Source: Setophaga petechia (lineage: Eukaryota; Chordata; Aves; Passeriformes; Parulidae). From it: DNA of 64,000 nucleotides. Each line of letters begins with the position of its first letter. The first letter of the stretch is position 1. The notes below the pieces were generated by a model. The model did no database searches, was not told where the DNA came from, and saw only the letters and a list, made by a program, of their open reading frames with translations. The translations under genes and the position numbers were made by a program. The stretch lies in assembly GCA_024362935.1 (NCBI GenBank), contig JANCRA010000014.1, positions 7,085,258-7,149,257 on the forward strand. Direction: 5' to 3'. Shown here piece by piece: positions 1 to 11,139 of this stretch.

Positions 1-1804
1 CAGTGAAGAATCTCAGGACTTCTCTTCAGATTCAACAGATTTTAGCTTCTTTAGTTACAGCAGAAATTGTCTGGGCACTTCTGTTCTCAATTTGATTTGT
101 TTCACTGTAGTTTCCAGGAATAGCAGGTGGTTTTTCAGTGCAGATCTGGACCTGTAGATGAAATTGTGATATGGATGAGTGCAAGCAGGCAGGTGAGCTC
201 CTGCATGAGCAATCCCAGAAGAATCACAGCATCCAAGTGATGGAGCGTGCAACCCTGCAAGCCAGGGACTTCCAAGCCTTCAGGGAAACAAAGAGCAGAA
301 AAACTGAGTAACAGAGAGCCAGGGCCAGCTTATCCCAGCCTGCTCCCATTCCTCCTTGGGAGATTTCTTCAGGCAACCCTTTGCACCCCAAAGAAAAGCA
401 GTAGATAACTGGAAGAGGGTTGTTTTTTCCCTCTGTATGTAACTACAGTAAGGAAACATGGAAAAGGGAAAACATCCACAAACATTCACCTGTGCTCCTG
501 CCATGGACTGTGGGCAGAGGGACCACACAGTGGACACTGGGCACCACCAGGAGGTCCTGCAAGCTCTGGCCCTTCCAGCACTGCCCCAGGTGTGCCCTCA
601 GCACCCACAAAGGATGTCACACCAGACTGTTCAGTGTCCATGCTGGAGGCTGGGCCCTCTGCCTCCAGCTCCTGCTCTGCTCTAAAGTCATTCTTGTAGC
701 AGGACAGATGTTCTGCTACCTAAACACTGGTTTTGATGCAGAACAAAAGGAGAACAAGGTCTGCTGGGGACAGTGGTGACAGGCACCAGGCACACTCAGA
801 AGCCTGATCTGATATCACTCCCTAACCATTGATTGCTGCAGCCCTTATCCAGGAACTCACTTTATTGTTCCAGTTCACATTTACCACAGGACAAAGTGCC
901 AGATCCTATCTTATCCAGGAGAGACCTGAAAGCAGCTCCAGCATTTCCCACCCATCAGAGCTATTCACAATCAGCTTGAGCTGTGCAAGGTCCCCACAGG
1001 TGGAAGGAATCTGTGACTAATGCCTGAGGAATTGCTCGTGAAGGCAAAAGCACCTTGAACCTGCAAAGCTTTATATGCAAAGCAACATATAAGAGAATGT
1101 GGGTGGTGTTCTAAACAAACAGGAAATGGCCTCAGAACACCTCCCACCTCCTACAGGGAGTTTCCCTGTTGGAAGTGTTTGCTGTTTGGTTCTTTGTGAA
1201 ATAATTGTTTGCTACAGTAGATTTGTATTCCTTGAAATAAAGTCACGACTGAGAATTAAAAGGGAAAGTAAGTGAGAGCTAGGAGCCTGTATCTGACCTG
1301 AAAGAAAGATGCCAGAGTGGATCAGAAGAGAATGTTGATTTTCCACTTCATGGGAATTTCCACTTCATGGGAAGCATGTTCAGGATGTCCCCAGGCTCAG
1401 GAGTTGGTGACACTAGAGCAGGGCCTGGGAGCAGGTACTGACAGCATCCTTGTCTGCCCACAGCATTGTCCTCCATCCCAGGGCCTTGCTGGAAAGAGGC
1501 AGCAGGAACATTTAGGTTTTGGGACAGCCCAGCCAGGGTTGGTGTTGCAAGGGAGACACACTGGCATGTGTCTCCATCTCTGGACATAGGATGGGATTCT
1601 CCCTCCCCTGACAAAGTTCCCAGCTGCTCGTGGCAGCTCATGCTCACACTGACCCACCTCTCCTCAGTGGTGTTGGCAGCTCAGCTGCTGCTCTGACACA
1701 AACCAGCCCACCAGCCCCTCTCTCCTGGCCAAGCACACCCTTGCCAAACTCAGGAGAGGTTCCTTAGAGCCAAATGTGCCTCTTACTTTGGAGATGCTTG
1801 GGAG
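1..1804. other. Intergenic flank, no gene recognised
   Basis: Moderate-GC vertebrate flank with only short, motif-free open frames. The one visible structure is a tandem duplication of TTCCACTTCATGGGAA at about 1339-1372. Confidence 0.6.
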
Positions 1805-2426
1805 TGTCGGGGTCTCTAGCTGGTCAGAGTGACCCCAAGAAGAGTTTGGGGTCTCTTTTCCCAGCCCAGCACTTGAAGAAGGAATCAGGGCTCTTCATTT
1901 CCTGGTCTCAAGGTTGTTTGTTTTATCTTATCTATAAAATTATTTCTCCTGCCCTGCCAGGTCCGCTCAGCAAGACAATCTGAGGCATTCTGCCTGCCCC
2001 CGGGGCAGTGTTATGTCTTTATACTAAAAACTGTGTATTCAATGTTTACAATTACTTTCCAATACCTATCACCTATGTCAGACAGTGAGCTTCTACTCTA
2101 AACCAGTCTGTAAGTGCCAACATCACAGCAGAAGATGGAGGCCAAGAAGAAGAAGGAGAAAGGCTGGACATACCCAGATCCCTCCATCTTGCCCCCCTGA
2201 ATCCCTATTCTAAAAACCCCAAAATCTACTTTTTCACTTTGTGATAAATTCACTATCATTCTATTTAATTAGTCATGGCTTGCAGATCTTCATCTAAAGT
2301 TGGTAACTTGCTCCACGGGTCATAATCAAAACCACAGGTATTTTGGGCTCTGTGCCAGGGTCGCTGAGACCCCTACAGGGGTCTTGGCTGCTCAGGACAG
2401 CCAGAAGGGTGTCCTGGGTCCTGACA
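1805..2426 (-). mobile_element. Solo LTR of an endogenous retrovirus, antisense
   Basis: On the - strand it starts TGTCAGGACCCAGG at 2426 and ends AGAGACCCCGACA at 1805, giving the TGTC...GACA termini of a retroviral LTR. It is about 622 bases long with no adjoining retroviral genes. The flanks GGGAG and TGGAG could be a worn 5-bp target duplication. The text resembles LTRs common in songbird genomes (recognised by eye, no database check). Confidence 0.75.
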
Positions 2427-3499
2427 TGGAGAAACCTCTGAGGTTCATGTAGAGCTCTTGAGCCATTACTGTAATAAGGGAGAGAAATAAATGGCAGGGG
2501 ATCAAGAAAGGCACCACATGATTTCGTATTTTCTCACATTTAAGAATGAAGCAGGAAATGAAAAGCAGATGTCTGGATCTGTCTGCAGCCAGTGTCTCCA
2601 CAGGGGATGGAAAACTCCAATTTTGGAAGTACTGACCACTCTGGGGCTTGTGCTTTAAGGGAACTGCTGTACGAAGAAAGTGTTTTCAAAAGTAGTAGAG
2701 AACATCACACTGGCTTTCACTTCTCTGAACACAATGGCTTCCTCCTTCTCTGTAAATGAGAACCAATTTGAAGCCCAGCACACAGTGCAAAGTGCTGATA
2801 CTCTGTACTTTCCACAGCTACCAGTCAGCATCCCAGGGCAGCCAGGCTGTGGGATGCAGCTCTTCCCCGGCAGCATCACACCCGAGCTGCAAACTGCTGG
2901 CTGGGCCCAGTGGGACACTGCAGTGGCACACCTGCACTGGGAATTGCTGCCTCTCCTTGCAGCTGGAGCAGCCTGGACTGAGAAAAACTCACCCTGTGCC
3001 TGTCCCATGGAGGCTGCCAAGGGCTGCAATGTCTGCTGCAACAAACAAGATTCAAGTTGTTTGAAAATATTGTGTCTAAAGAAACAAACACGGAGCTCTT
3101 CAGTGCACACCATGGTTATGCTCTTTCTAAACAGGGAAGGGTCACTTGCCTCCCACAGAGCAAGGCAGCTGTGGGAGCAAGCTCCTTCCTAGGAAAGGGG
3201 ATGGGGAATTCCTGGGAAAGGTGCCTGCATGGCAGAGGTGAAACCTGGGCAGATTTCAGCTGAGGAGGAGGAGGACCACGAAGGGACTGTACCAGGGCAG
3301 GCTCCCCTGAACACATCAAGCCCTTGGCTCCTGCCCGAGTCCCTACAGAGCTGGGGAGACATCCTGATGTCCCAGTCCTTCTGTGTAGCTGCAGGGCCTG
3401 AAGGGAACAGTTCCACAAGGCTGGCACGATGGAGGACAGACTGAGGATCTGTCCCCCAGCTCTGTGGCCCCAGGAGGAATGTGGAGCTGCTGGAGCATG
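2427..3499. other. Intergenic, nothing recognised
   Basis: Open frames on both strands overlap each other and lack recognisable domains. No RNA gene or repeat was seen. Confidence 0.5.
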
Positions 3500-3942
3500 T
3501 CCAGACACCACCAAGATGCTCCAAGGGCTGGAGCACTTCTGCTGTGGAGACAGGCTGAGAGAGCTGGGGTTGTTGAGCCTGGGGACAGTTCCAGGAACAC
3601 TTTAGAGCCTTTCCAGTACTAAAGGGACTACAAGAGAGCTGGAGAGGAGCTTTGGACAAGGGCATGGAATGACAGGACAAGGCAAGATGGCTTCAAACTG
3701 ACAGAAAGCAGGGTTAGATTAGATATCTGAAATAAATTCTTCCTACAAGAGTGGCAAGCCCCTGGCACAGATTATCCACAGAAGCTGTGGCTGGCCCAAC
3801 CCTGGAATTGTTCAAGGCCAGGTTGGATGGAGCTCTGAGCAACCTGGGATAGTGGAAGATGTCCCTGCCCATGGCAGGGGTGTTGGACCAGACGGCATTT
3901 AAAGATCCCTTCCAACCCAAACTGTCCTGTGATTCCATGATC
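3500..3942 (+). repeat. CR1 LINE 3' end
   Basis: Follows the avian CR1 3' region: GGCTGAGAGAGCTGGGGTTG, TTCAAGGCCAGGTTGGATGG, GATGTCCCTGCCCATGGCAG, and CCCTTCCAACCCAAACTGTC with a GTGATTC end. The 5' side is truncated. Confidence 0.9.
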
Positions 3943-6900
3943 CATGGAAGGGCAGTCTCCTGCCACGGCCCTGCAGGTGAGAGTGGCAGCAACAGTGGTC
4001 AGGAGGGCAAGACAGAAATCTCCATGTGCCACAGAGACCACGGCTGCTGTTGGAGCTGCTGCCAGGCTCTCCTTTGGCACAGGGGTGGCTGTGCTCTGCT
4101 TTGTGCCAGGGTGATAAAGACGACTCTCCCCTCCTTTGCTTCCTGGAAAAAGATTCTTCTGGAGCCTCTGTGCATTGGACAAAAGATGGGGAGCAGCAAA
4201 GTGCCATGGCTCTGCTATTTCACCTCTGCCAGAGGCTGAGGCCAGGCTAGTGCCTGCTGCCTGGGCTGTGGGAGGGGATGAGGCATGTCCCTATTTGCAG
4301 CAGCCCCCTATTTGCAGCTGACTCCCCCTCTTCCTCCCTCCCATGTCAGCAGGAGCAGCCAGTGCCTGTGCAAGGCATCCTCGTGTCCTGGAAGGGTTTT
4401 CCTGGCAAGAACAGCCAGGTTCTTGTCCCAGGTTCCTGTCCCAGCACTTTGCCTGGGGTGCTGTGAGTCCCCAGCTGCCACAGAGCCAGCCCCTGGGCCC
4501 CATGCCATGGCGTGCAGCACAATCAGCACCTCTCCACATCCCCCTCTTCCCACTTCTCCATCCAGCGTGTCTGCACACGCTGCCGGCAGTCTCGGAGAAA
4601 GGAGTTTACCAGAATCAGCTCTGTTCCCAGAAAAGCTCACCTCTCCCCGCCTCCTCTGGGCAGGAGATGTCTGAGAGCCTTCCAAGAAAGGCTGTGGGAG
4701 CTGTTTGACATTAAGCCACGATGGTGGGAGAAGGAGAGACCCCCAAACCTCTCTGCAGTGGAGCCATGGGGCTGATCCCCAGCAGTATCTCCATGGGCGC
4801 AGCTGGCACCCGGGGGCCAGCCCCAAAATCAAGGGGGGCTGCCACGTGCAGGGCTGTGACCTGACAGAGGTGACTGTGCTGGGGCACTGGCAGCCCCCGG
4901 GCTGAGCTGAGCCCTTCCCTCCCAGCAGGTTTCCTGCAGGATGGGATGTCACAGCCTTCCAGACTGGAGGTGTCACCCCACTCGTTCCAGGGTTACACAC
5001 AGGCAGCAGCCCCGGAGCCTGCACGGCTCCCAGCAGCCAGGAAGCCTTTCCATGGCCCAGCACAATAAACGGACACTCAGGCTGCGCAGAAAAACAAGCC
5101 CAGGCAAACATTTCCCTGCCCAGGTTTTTAACCCTTTTCAAGCCTTGTTGGCTCTGCTGAGAGACCAGGGAGTCTCTGAACCCCTTCCCCCTCCCACCCC
5201 AGCTTTTCTGCACCCCACGTTGTAAGAACAGGTTGTATCCTCCCCCTCTGGCTCTGCCCAGAGCCTCCACACTCCCGTGGGTTTCAGCTGTGACCCCACT
5301 GGGGAGTTGCTCCCTCAGCAGTGCATTTAGATGAACAGCCAGCCTGTTTCCAGGGCAGCGTGCTTTTGCCTTAGCCAAGCTTTCTTTTGGAACCATGACA
5401 GCATCATGCCTGTCTCACTGCCTGATGCATGAGATTCTCGAGCTCCTGACCTGCTGTCGTGACTGTGGGTGTGTTTTTAGGGTCAATGCTGCTGTCCTGC
5501 CTAAAAGAGCAACAGGTGCCAGACATTAGCATTGTGCTGTTGGCTGGGGATGGTTTAAAAAGAGGCTGCTGTGGGTAAGGATAAAAGGGATTTCTGCCCT
5601 AGGCAGGAATATTGCATATCAACTGAAGGAGGCAGCAGGGAAGAACTGAAGAAAGTAGTGATGAGGTATGTCTGGGATTAAAGGTGTTAATTGGGGAACA
5701 ATTTCCCTCCCTAGGACAGCGCTCATGTCAAACCAGGGCTATGAGCAAAGGCAGTCCTGTTCATAACTGTGTGCCAAAACAGAATGAGCTGTCTGCACAA
5801 AGACCAGATGTGTCTGTGTCCCTTCTCTCTGACCTGGAGCCTGGAGTCTCTATCCCCTCGTCCCTGTCCATCCCCAGCCCGTGACTCCTGAGAGCTCCAG
5901 GTTCACCTGCTCCAGGCCAGGGGGGTGCAATTCAGCCAGCTGCAAGGAGCAGGACTCTGAGGCTCCTCTGAGCTGTGGCAGGAGCAGAGGCTCTCTCTGG
6001 GAGAGGTGCCGGGCAGCGCTGCAGCCGCCCCCGGGAGCCCCCGGTCCCCGCCATCCGCCGGGAGGAAAAGCCATCGGCAAAGGATGCAAAGGATGCTCTG
6101 CTTCCCCTGGGCACCCACCGGATGGCTGGCAAGGAACAAACCCAGCCACGCCCGGCCCTCGGTCAGGTCCTCTGCCCCCCAGCCCTGATGTGACAGGCTG
6201 TGAGGAAGGGACACGCGTCCTTTGTCCTTTCTGCCCTGGAAGGGCTCCCGTGGGCCCCGAGGAGCGCACACCGCGCTCTGCCCTCGGGGAAGGCTCTGCG
6301 GAGCTCCCCGGGCTGGAAGAGCCGCTCCTGCAGGGGACAATGCGGGGACAATGCCATCGTGCGGCTGGTCCTGCTCCCTTGGTGACGCACCCAAGTGACA
6401 TTCACTTTCCTTCTGTTCCCACCAAGAAAACTAGTAAAGTGATAAAGGACAGTTTGGATATTAACAGAGATTTGGTTAATAACGTCAGAAAATGGGGTTA
6501 CAGATGTAATGGAAAAGGTGGGAGATGTGAAGTGCCACCAGGCTCTGACAAGTCTTGGGTTGTGGGACTGCACCTACAGCAAAAGGTTCTTTTGTTTCAG
6601 GGTCTGTTTTTCTGGGGTTTTGCTTCTATGAATCTTAACTCAGCCACTAAAATAGGGTCTAGTGATGAATCAGGGTGGGATGGCCTCATGCTCTTCACTT
6701 CTGAAGGATGCCACAGGCTGGAGACACCAATGCATCCTTTGGGTCTGCATGAATGGGATTTTGGATTTTCAGAGTTCCATTGTTGCTCCTTCCAGGTGAG
6801 CCAGTGGCACAAATGATCCAGGCCAGACATTCTCCACAATGGCTTCTGGATCCCAGGGCAGAGTGGTGGAACATTGTAATTGAAAATTCATCAGAGAGGC

Positions 6901-8988
6901 AGAGAAACCTGTAACTGTGAGTACCCACTGTGCCTGGACCTGAGCTGTGTCAAGGCTGGAAACTCCTGTTGTGTCCCTCCTCTCTTTGCCCCACGTGTTG
7001 TCCAGCAGCTCTGTGAGGCTGCAGATCCCCTCACCAGAGCCAAGTTAAACCAATGTCCAGCTGAATCCATGAGGGTGTGCTGCTCTCCATCCCCTTGGTG
7101 TGGCACTAATTCCTTCTGTCAGGCTGGACACCCCCCTGTGCTGCTCTCACCAGCCTGCCTTGGGCACCTGGCCTGTGCAGGGCAGCTCAGACTCTGCCTG
7201 GAGCTCTGACAGACAGGGCTGGTCCCAGCTAGAACAGGTTCCAAAGCAGCTCCTCTGTCCCATCTCCTGTGGGAGCACAGACCCAGCCCAGCAGTGGGGT
7301 CAGGGCAATTCCTCCTCCCCACCCACAAACTTTGCTGACTGAAGCTCATTGACTGGAAATGTTCTGGTGCTGGGGCTCTGTCAGGAGATATCTGTGTTCT
7401 TCTGGGGAGGGGTCTGTGAGGGCAGACAGAGAAAACAAATGCTAATTAAAGAGAGAGCCCTGGAGCTCAGAGCCACTGCTGGGCACTGCAGCCTTGGCAC
7501 AGAGCTGCTCTCCTGCCTCCCTGGGACTCACCCAGCAGTGACATCTCCACATGGTGGGCTGTGAGTGCTGTGCAAGGATGGGGTTAGGGGAGTTCTGATA
7601 ACTCCTCCCCACTCTCTGCAAAGGTCACCAGCTCAATCCACTGAAACTAAAGAGGAAACAAATGCCCAAAGAGCAGAAATCCCCAAACATGTCACATCAA
7701 ATCACAGAGAAGCTAATGGGGCAGAGCCACGTGGCTACAGCATGTGCATTCTGCTCTATATCATTAATTTACTGATGTTAAATATTTCAGCAGGTAACTT
7801 CCAGGCCTTCCAGAACTGTCCTAGTGGCTGTGATCACAAATTATTCATCAGTAGCAAGTGAACAAGAAAAGCCTCTATGAAGAAGTGCATTTCTGAGGCT
7901 CTTGGTGCTTTTTTACCTTTCAGCTGACTCCCTCTGCCTTCCAGAAGATGTCTCTCACCATCAAGCAGAGGCTGGCCAGCACTAAGAAGCTGAATCTGCC
8001 CCAGATTCAACAAAGCATGGACATCCCATCACAAGGTAGTCTTTCCCTGCCCTTTTCCTTGTTGTTTGATGTGAAATTTGAGGAGGGTGCCAAAAGAGCA
8101 GCTTGGCTTGAGCCTGCTCAGTGTGGTCCAGCACCTATGGAGCTGCTTCAGGATTTTATCTCCAGATATGACTGGATCTTAGTTGGATCTGCACTCAGAG
8201 GCACCAAGAAGCTGCTGGGGCATTCAAGGAGCTCAAGTGACACAGGGGGAGGGTGGCAGGAGCCTTTCAGCACTTGCTCCTTGCCAGGTGCAAGGGAGCC
8301 CTGCAGGGCATGGGAGAAGAGGGAGGGAATGCATCAAAGAAGGTTTGATGGGGATGGCTCAGGGGACAGCCAGGCTGAGAAGACAGGTCCTCATCTAGGA
8401 GAAAACATCAGACCACATCACCTCCTGACTTCCTTGTGCCCAAAATCTCGAGCCTCCAGCCCTGGGGTGCAGTGTGTCCTCCCGAGGGCTCATCAGGCAG
8501 CCCCAGCACAGCCTGAGGTGAGCACAGCCCTGCTGCTAACAGGAGGGGCCCTCTGCCAGAAAGAGCCACTCTGAGCAAATAAAAGCTCTTTTGCCAGCTG
8601 CCTTGTAAATAAATTCCATTTGGATATATTACTTGCCTTGTTTTTATAGGATTACACAACATTTTACTTGGCATAGTCAGGAGAGCGTCAGTAGAGAGGG
8701 TTCTGGGGAGTCAGGGCTGTGCCCCTTCCCCTTTAGGGATGGAGTGGGTGGAGGAGAAGGGGTTGGAGCTGGAGGAGGTGGCAGAGAGACACAGCAGGGC
8801 CCCGCGGCAGAAGAGGAGATGGCAAAGAGCGTGTGTGCCACCTTGGGAGCATGACTGGTACAGCACAGGCACGGTGTGGCTATTCCAGGAGACTGGAAAT
8901 AGAGAAACAGCTGGAGATAGATGTCTTAGAAGAACCAACAGGGAAGGAGAGCAAATATGTTTATTGGAACGAAGGATTGAAATAAAGC
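3943..8988. other. Intergenic, CpG-poor; long open frames but no recognised gene
   Basis: It contains two unusually long open frames, 4308-5396 on the - strand (362 codons) and 5881-6816 on the + strand (311 codons). Neither shows a domain, signal peptide or family resemblance, and both are crossed by other overlapping frames. I regard them as unsupported. Confidence 0.45.
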
Positions 8989-9178
8989 TGTCAAAACAAA
9001 AACAAACAAAAAACCCCAAACCCCAAACCTAAACCAACCAAACAAAAAACCTCCCCAAACAAAAATTTAAAAACCCCCAAAACCAAACAAACAAAAAACC
9101 AAACCAAACCAAAACCCCAAACCAAGGACAACAACAACAACAAAAAACACCAAACCCAAAAACAACAACAAAAAAGCC
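8989..9178. repeat. A/C-rich low-complexity tract
   Basis: About 190 bases made almost only of A and C on the + strand (CAAA, CCAAA and AACAAC units), equivalent to a T/G-rich tract on the other strand. Confidence 0.9.
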
Positions 9179-9600
9179 CCGAAACAATAGGATTATCTAC
9201 TTCTGGATGATAGAAGATGTGAATCCAAGGGACTGGTCTGGGCATATTTGGGGAGATTCTGATGAAGGATTTCTGAAGGATTAGGGGAGTTAGAGGAAAG
9301 AAGCCTGTGGCCCCTTATTTAAAAGGGTCTGTAGGACCACGTGGCCAATGTTCCCTCTACCTCTGTGTGCCCAGCCCCATGGATGGACTGGAACCTGGGG
9401 CACTACAACCCAACCTTTAGTGCAGGCCAGGGGGAACAGAAACTGAGTGTTTGTGGAGTGTCTCTGTGATTGGGGTGGTGGGAAGTGACAAAGAATTGGG
9501 CGGGTTTGGGGCTCCTGGAATGGTTTTGAGTGATGTGTTACCACTGAGGGGTTTAGGTCAGTGAAAGAACCAGCAAAGGTCACAGCACCAAGGCTGCAGA

Positions 9601-9722
9601 GCTCAGAAATGTTTGGGCAGTGCTCTTGATGTGAGTGCTGGGGCTGTGCTGTGCAGGGCCAGGAGCTGCACTCAGGGATCCTTATGGGTCCCTTCCAGTG
9701 CCAGATAAACTCTGATAAAGGC
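9601..9722 (+). repeat. CR1-like 3' end remnant
   Basis: Matches the CR1 ending with GCAGGGCCAGGAGCTGCACT, then GATCCTTATGGGTCCCTTCC. The 5' limit is vague because sequence before it is diverged. Confidence 0.65.
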
Positions 9723-10696
9723 AGACACTTTTCCTCATGCACACTTTCTCCCATTTTCTGCTAAATGAAGGAAGTGAGCAACCATACCTCAGGGAATTAA
9801 GAGGTTCATTCTGTAGGAAGGCACCTTACTATGCTAGCAAAAACCCCTTTGCTGCTGCTCAGTGCAAACCTTTTTGTTGTCTTTCAACCCCCCATCTTTC
9901 TGTATTCTAATCTAGCCTGTGCCCTTGCAGTATTTTTCTTCTACCAGCTCTATTTCTGGTTGTCACATTTCTGTGTATTATCAAATGTCAGCCCTAGAAG
10001 GGGACTTGAAGAATGTTTATTCTAAATGGCTTTTATGACTCTCAGAGAAAGCCTTAAGTTCATAACAATTCCTCTAAAGATTAATAGTGACTCCCCCCCC
10101 CCCTTTTTTTTTAGGGTTTTTTTTTCAGTTTTTGAAAGTTTTTATGTAATAATATGATAGCTTTTGGCCTAGAGGGTTAATAATTTTATTTAAGATGATG
10201 CATTCTCGGCCAGCATCCCCAAGCTGCAGAGCTCAAGCACTAACAAGCCATGTATTCCCTGAGTAGCCCACATCCCATATCCACCACTGTAGTACAAGAC
10301 CACCTACCAGTTCAGCTTTCCAGTCACACAAGAAATTTAGGAATGTAACTTTACCCACAGCCCATTTAGGCATATTATCCTAAATCCTCACAACTCCTGT
10401 ACCGTTATGAGTCCTGTCTGCTGCTGCTGCTTCAGGGAATACGGGAGCACTCCCGCGGGACCCAAACCACGCTTTTTAGACCACTTACATCTTCACAAGC
10501 ATTTATTTGAAGGCGTTTTCCTACCACCTCACACCTTCTTTGCTAACTTCGCTGCAACCAAGTCGAGCAATTTCCTTAAAAATCGTCACCGTGTAGCTCT
10601 TATGTGGGGCACTAAAATTAACTTCAGGACCTACAGTACTGCGGCTGGGACCACCCACGTCCCCAGTCAGGGCCGCAGGTCCTGCTCTGGCCCAGA
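9723..10696. other. Intergenic, upstream of NUTF2
   Basis: AT-rich flank with a C-run/T-run at 10,091-10,131 and no gene recognised. Confidence 0.55.
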
Positions 10697-10820
10697 GGGT
10701 ACAACCCTGTCCTAAACAGGGACAACTCTGTCCCAAAAGGGTAGAACCCTGTCCGAAAGGGGTAAGGTCTTGTTCCAAAAGGGGATAATTTTCTCCCCAA
10801 AGGGGGGACAATCCCGTCCC
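10697..10820. repeat. ~21-nt minisatellite, six imperfect units
   Basis: Units start at GGG and run about 20-22 bases: for example GGGACAACTCTGTCCCAAAA and GGGTAGAACCCTGTCCGAAAG. Several units are themselves short inverted repeats (GGGACA/TGTCCC). It lies about 140-270 bases upstream of the NUTF2 promoter motif. In the - strand frame it reads as a 7-residue repeat (such as LTPFGQG STLLGQS), which I judge incidental. Confidence 0.8.
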
Positions 10821-10924
10821 CTCACTCCCCGGGCGCAGGGCCCCGCTCCTCTCCGCTCCCCCACGATCCCACAATGCTCCGGGGCGCCGCCGCGGGGCCA
10901 GCGGCGCGCGGGCCCCTTCCCTCA

Positions 10925-11139
10925 TTCAAATGAGCCACCGCGGGGTACGGCGCGGGACATGTCGGAAGTTGTAGTTCCACTGGTCCCTCCCCGTGCGCGT
11001 CCGGCGGCCAGTGGGACTCGCTGTCCCGGCATGCCGCGGGGCCGGGCGGAGCGGGGCGGGGCAGAAGCGCGGGCGAGGGAGGCTGAGGGGGCTCGCGCCG
11101 CGCACGGGGCCGCTGCCGCCGCCATAGTGGGAGCCGCGG
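10925..11139 (+). promoter_or_regulatory. NUTF2: NUTF2 CpG-island promoter and non-coding first exon
   Basis: Very GC- and CpG-rich stretch without a TATA box. It carries a GC box (GGGGCGGGGC, 11053-11062) and the partly palindromic motif GGAAGTTGTAGTTCC at 10964-10978, whose complement resembles the ACTACAA-type ZNF143 site. The likely 5' UTR exon ends at 11139 before a consensus donor GTGAGT at 11140. No coding start is needed here because the first coding exon has its own acceptor and ATG. The transcription start cannot be fixed by reading; 11030-11100 is the likely zone. The CpG-rich sequence continues downstream to about 11,650. Confidence 0.7.

Noticed and set aside
7948..8574. 208-codon + frame starting MSLTIKQRL
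   Set aside because: No homology or motif recognised, no promoter or splice context; kept only as unsupported flank.
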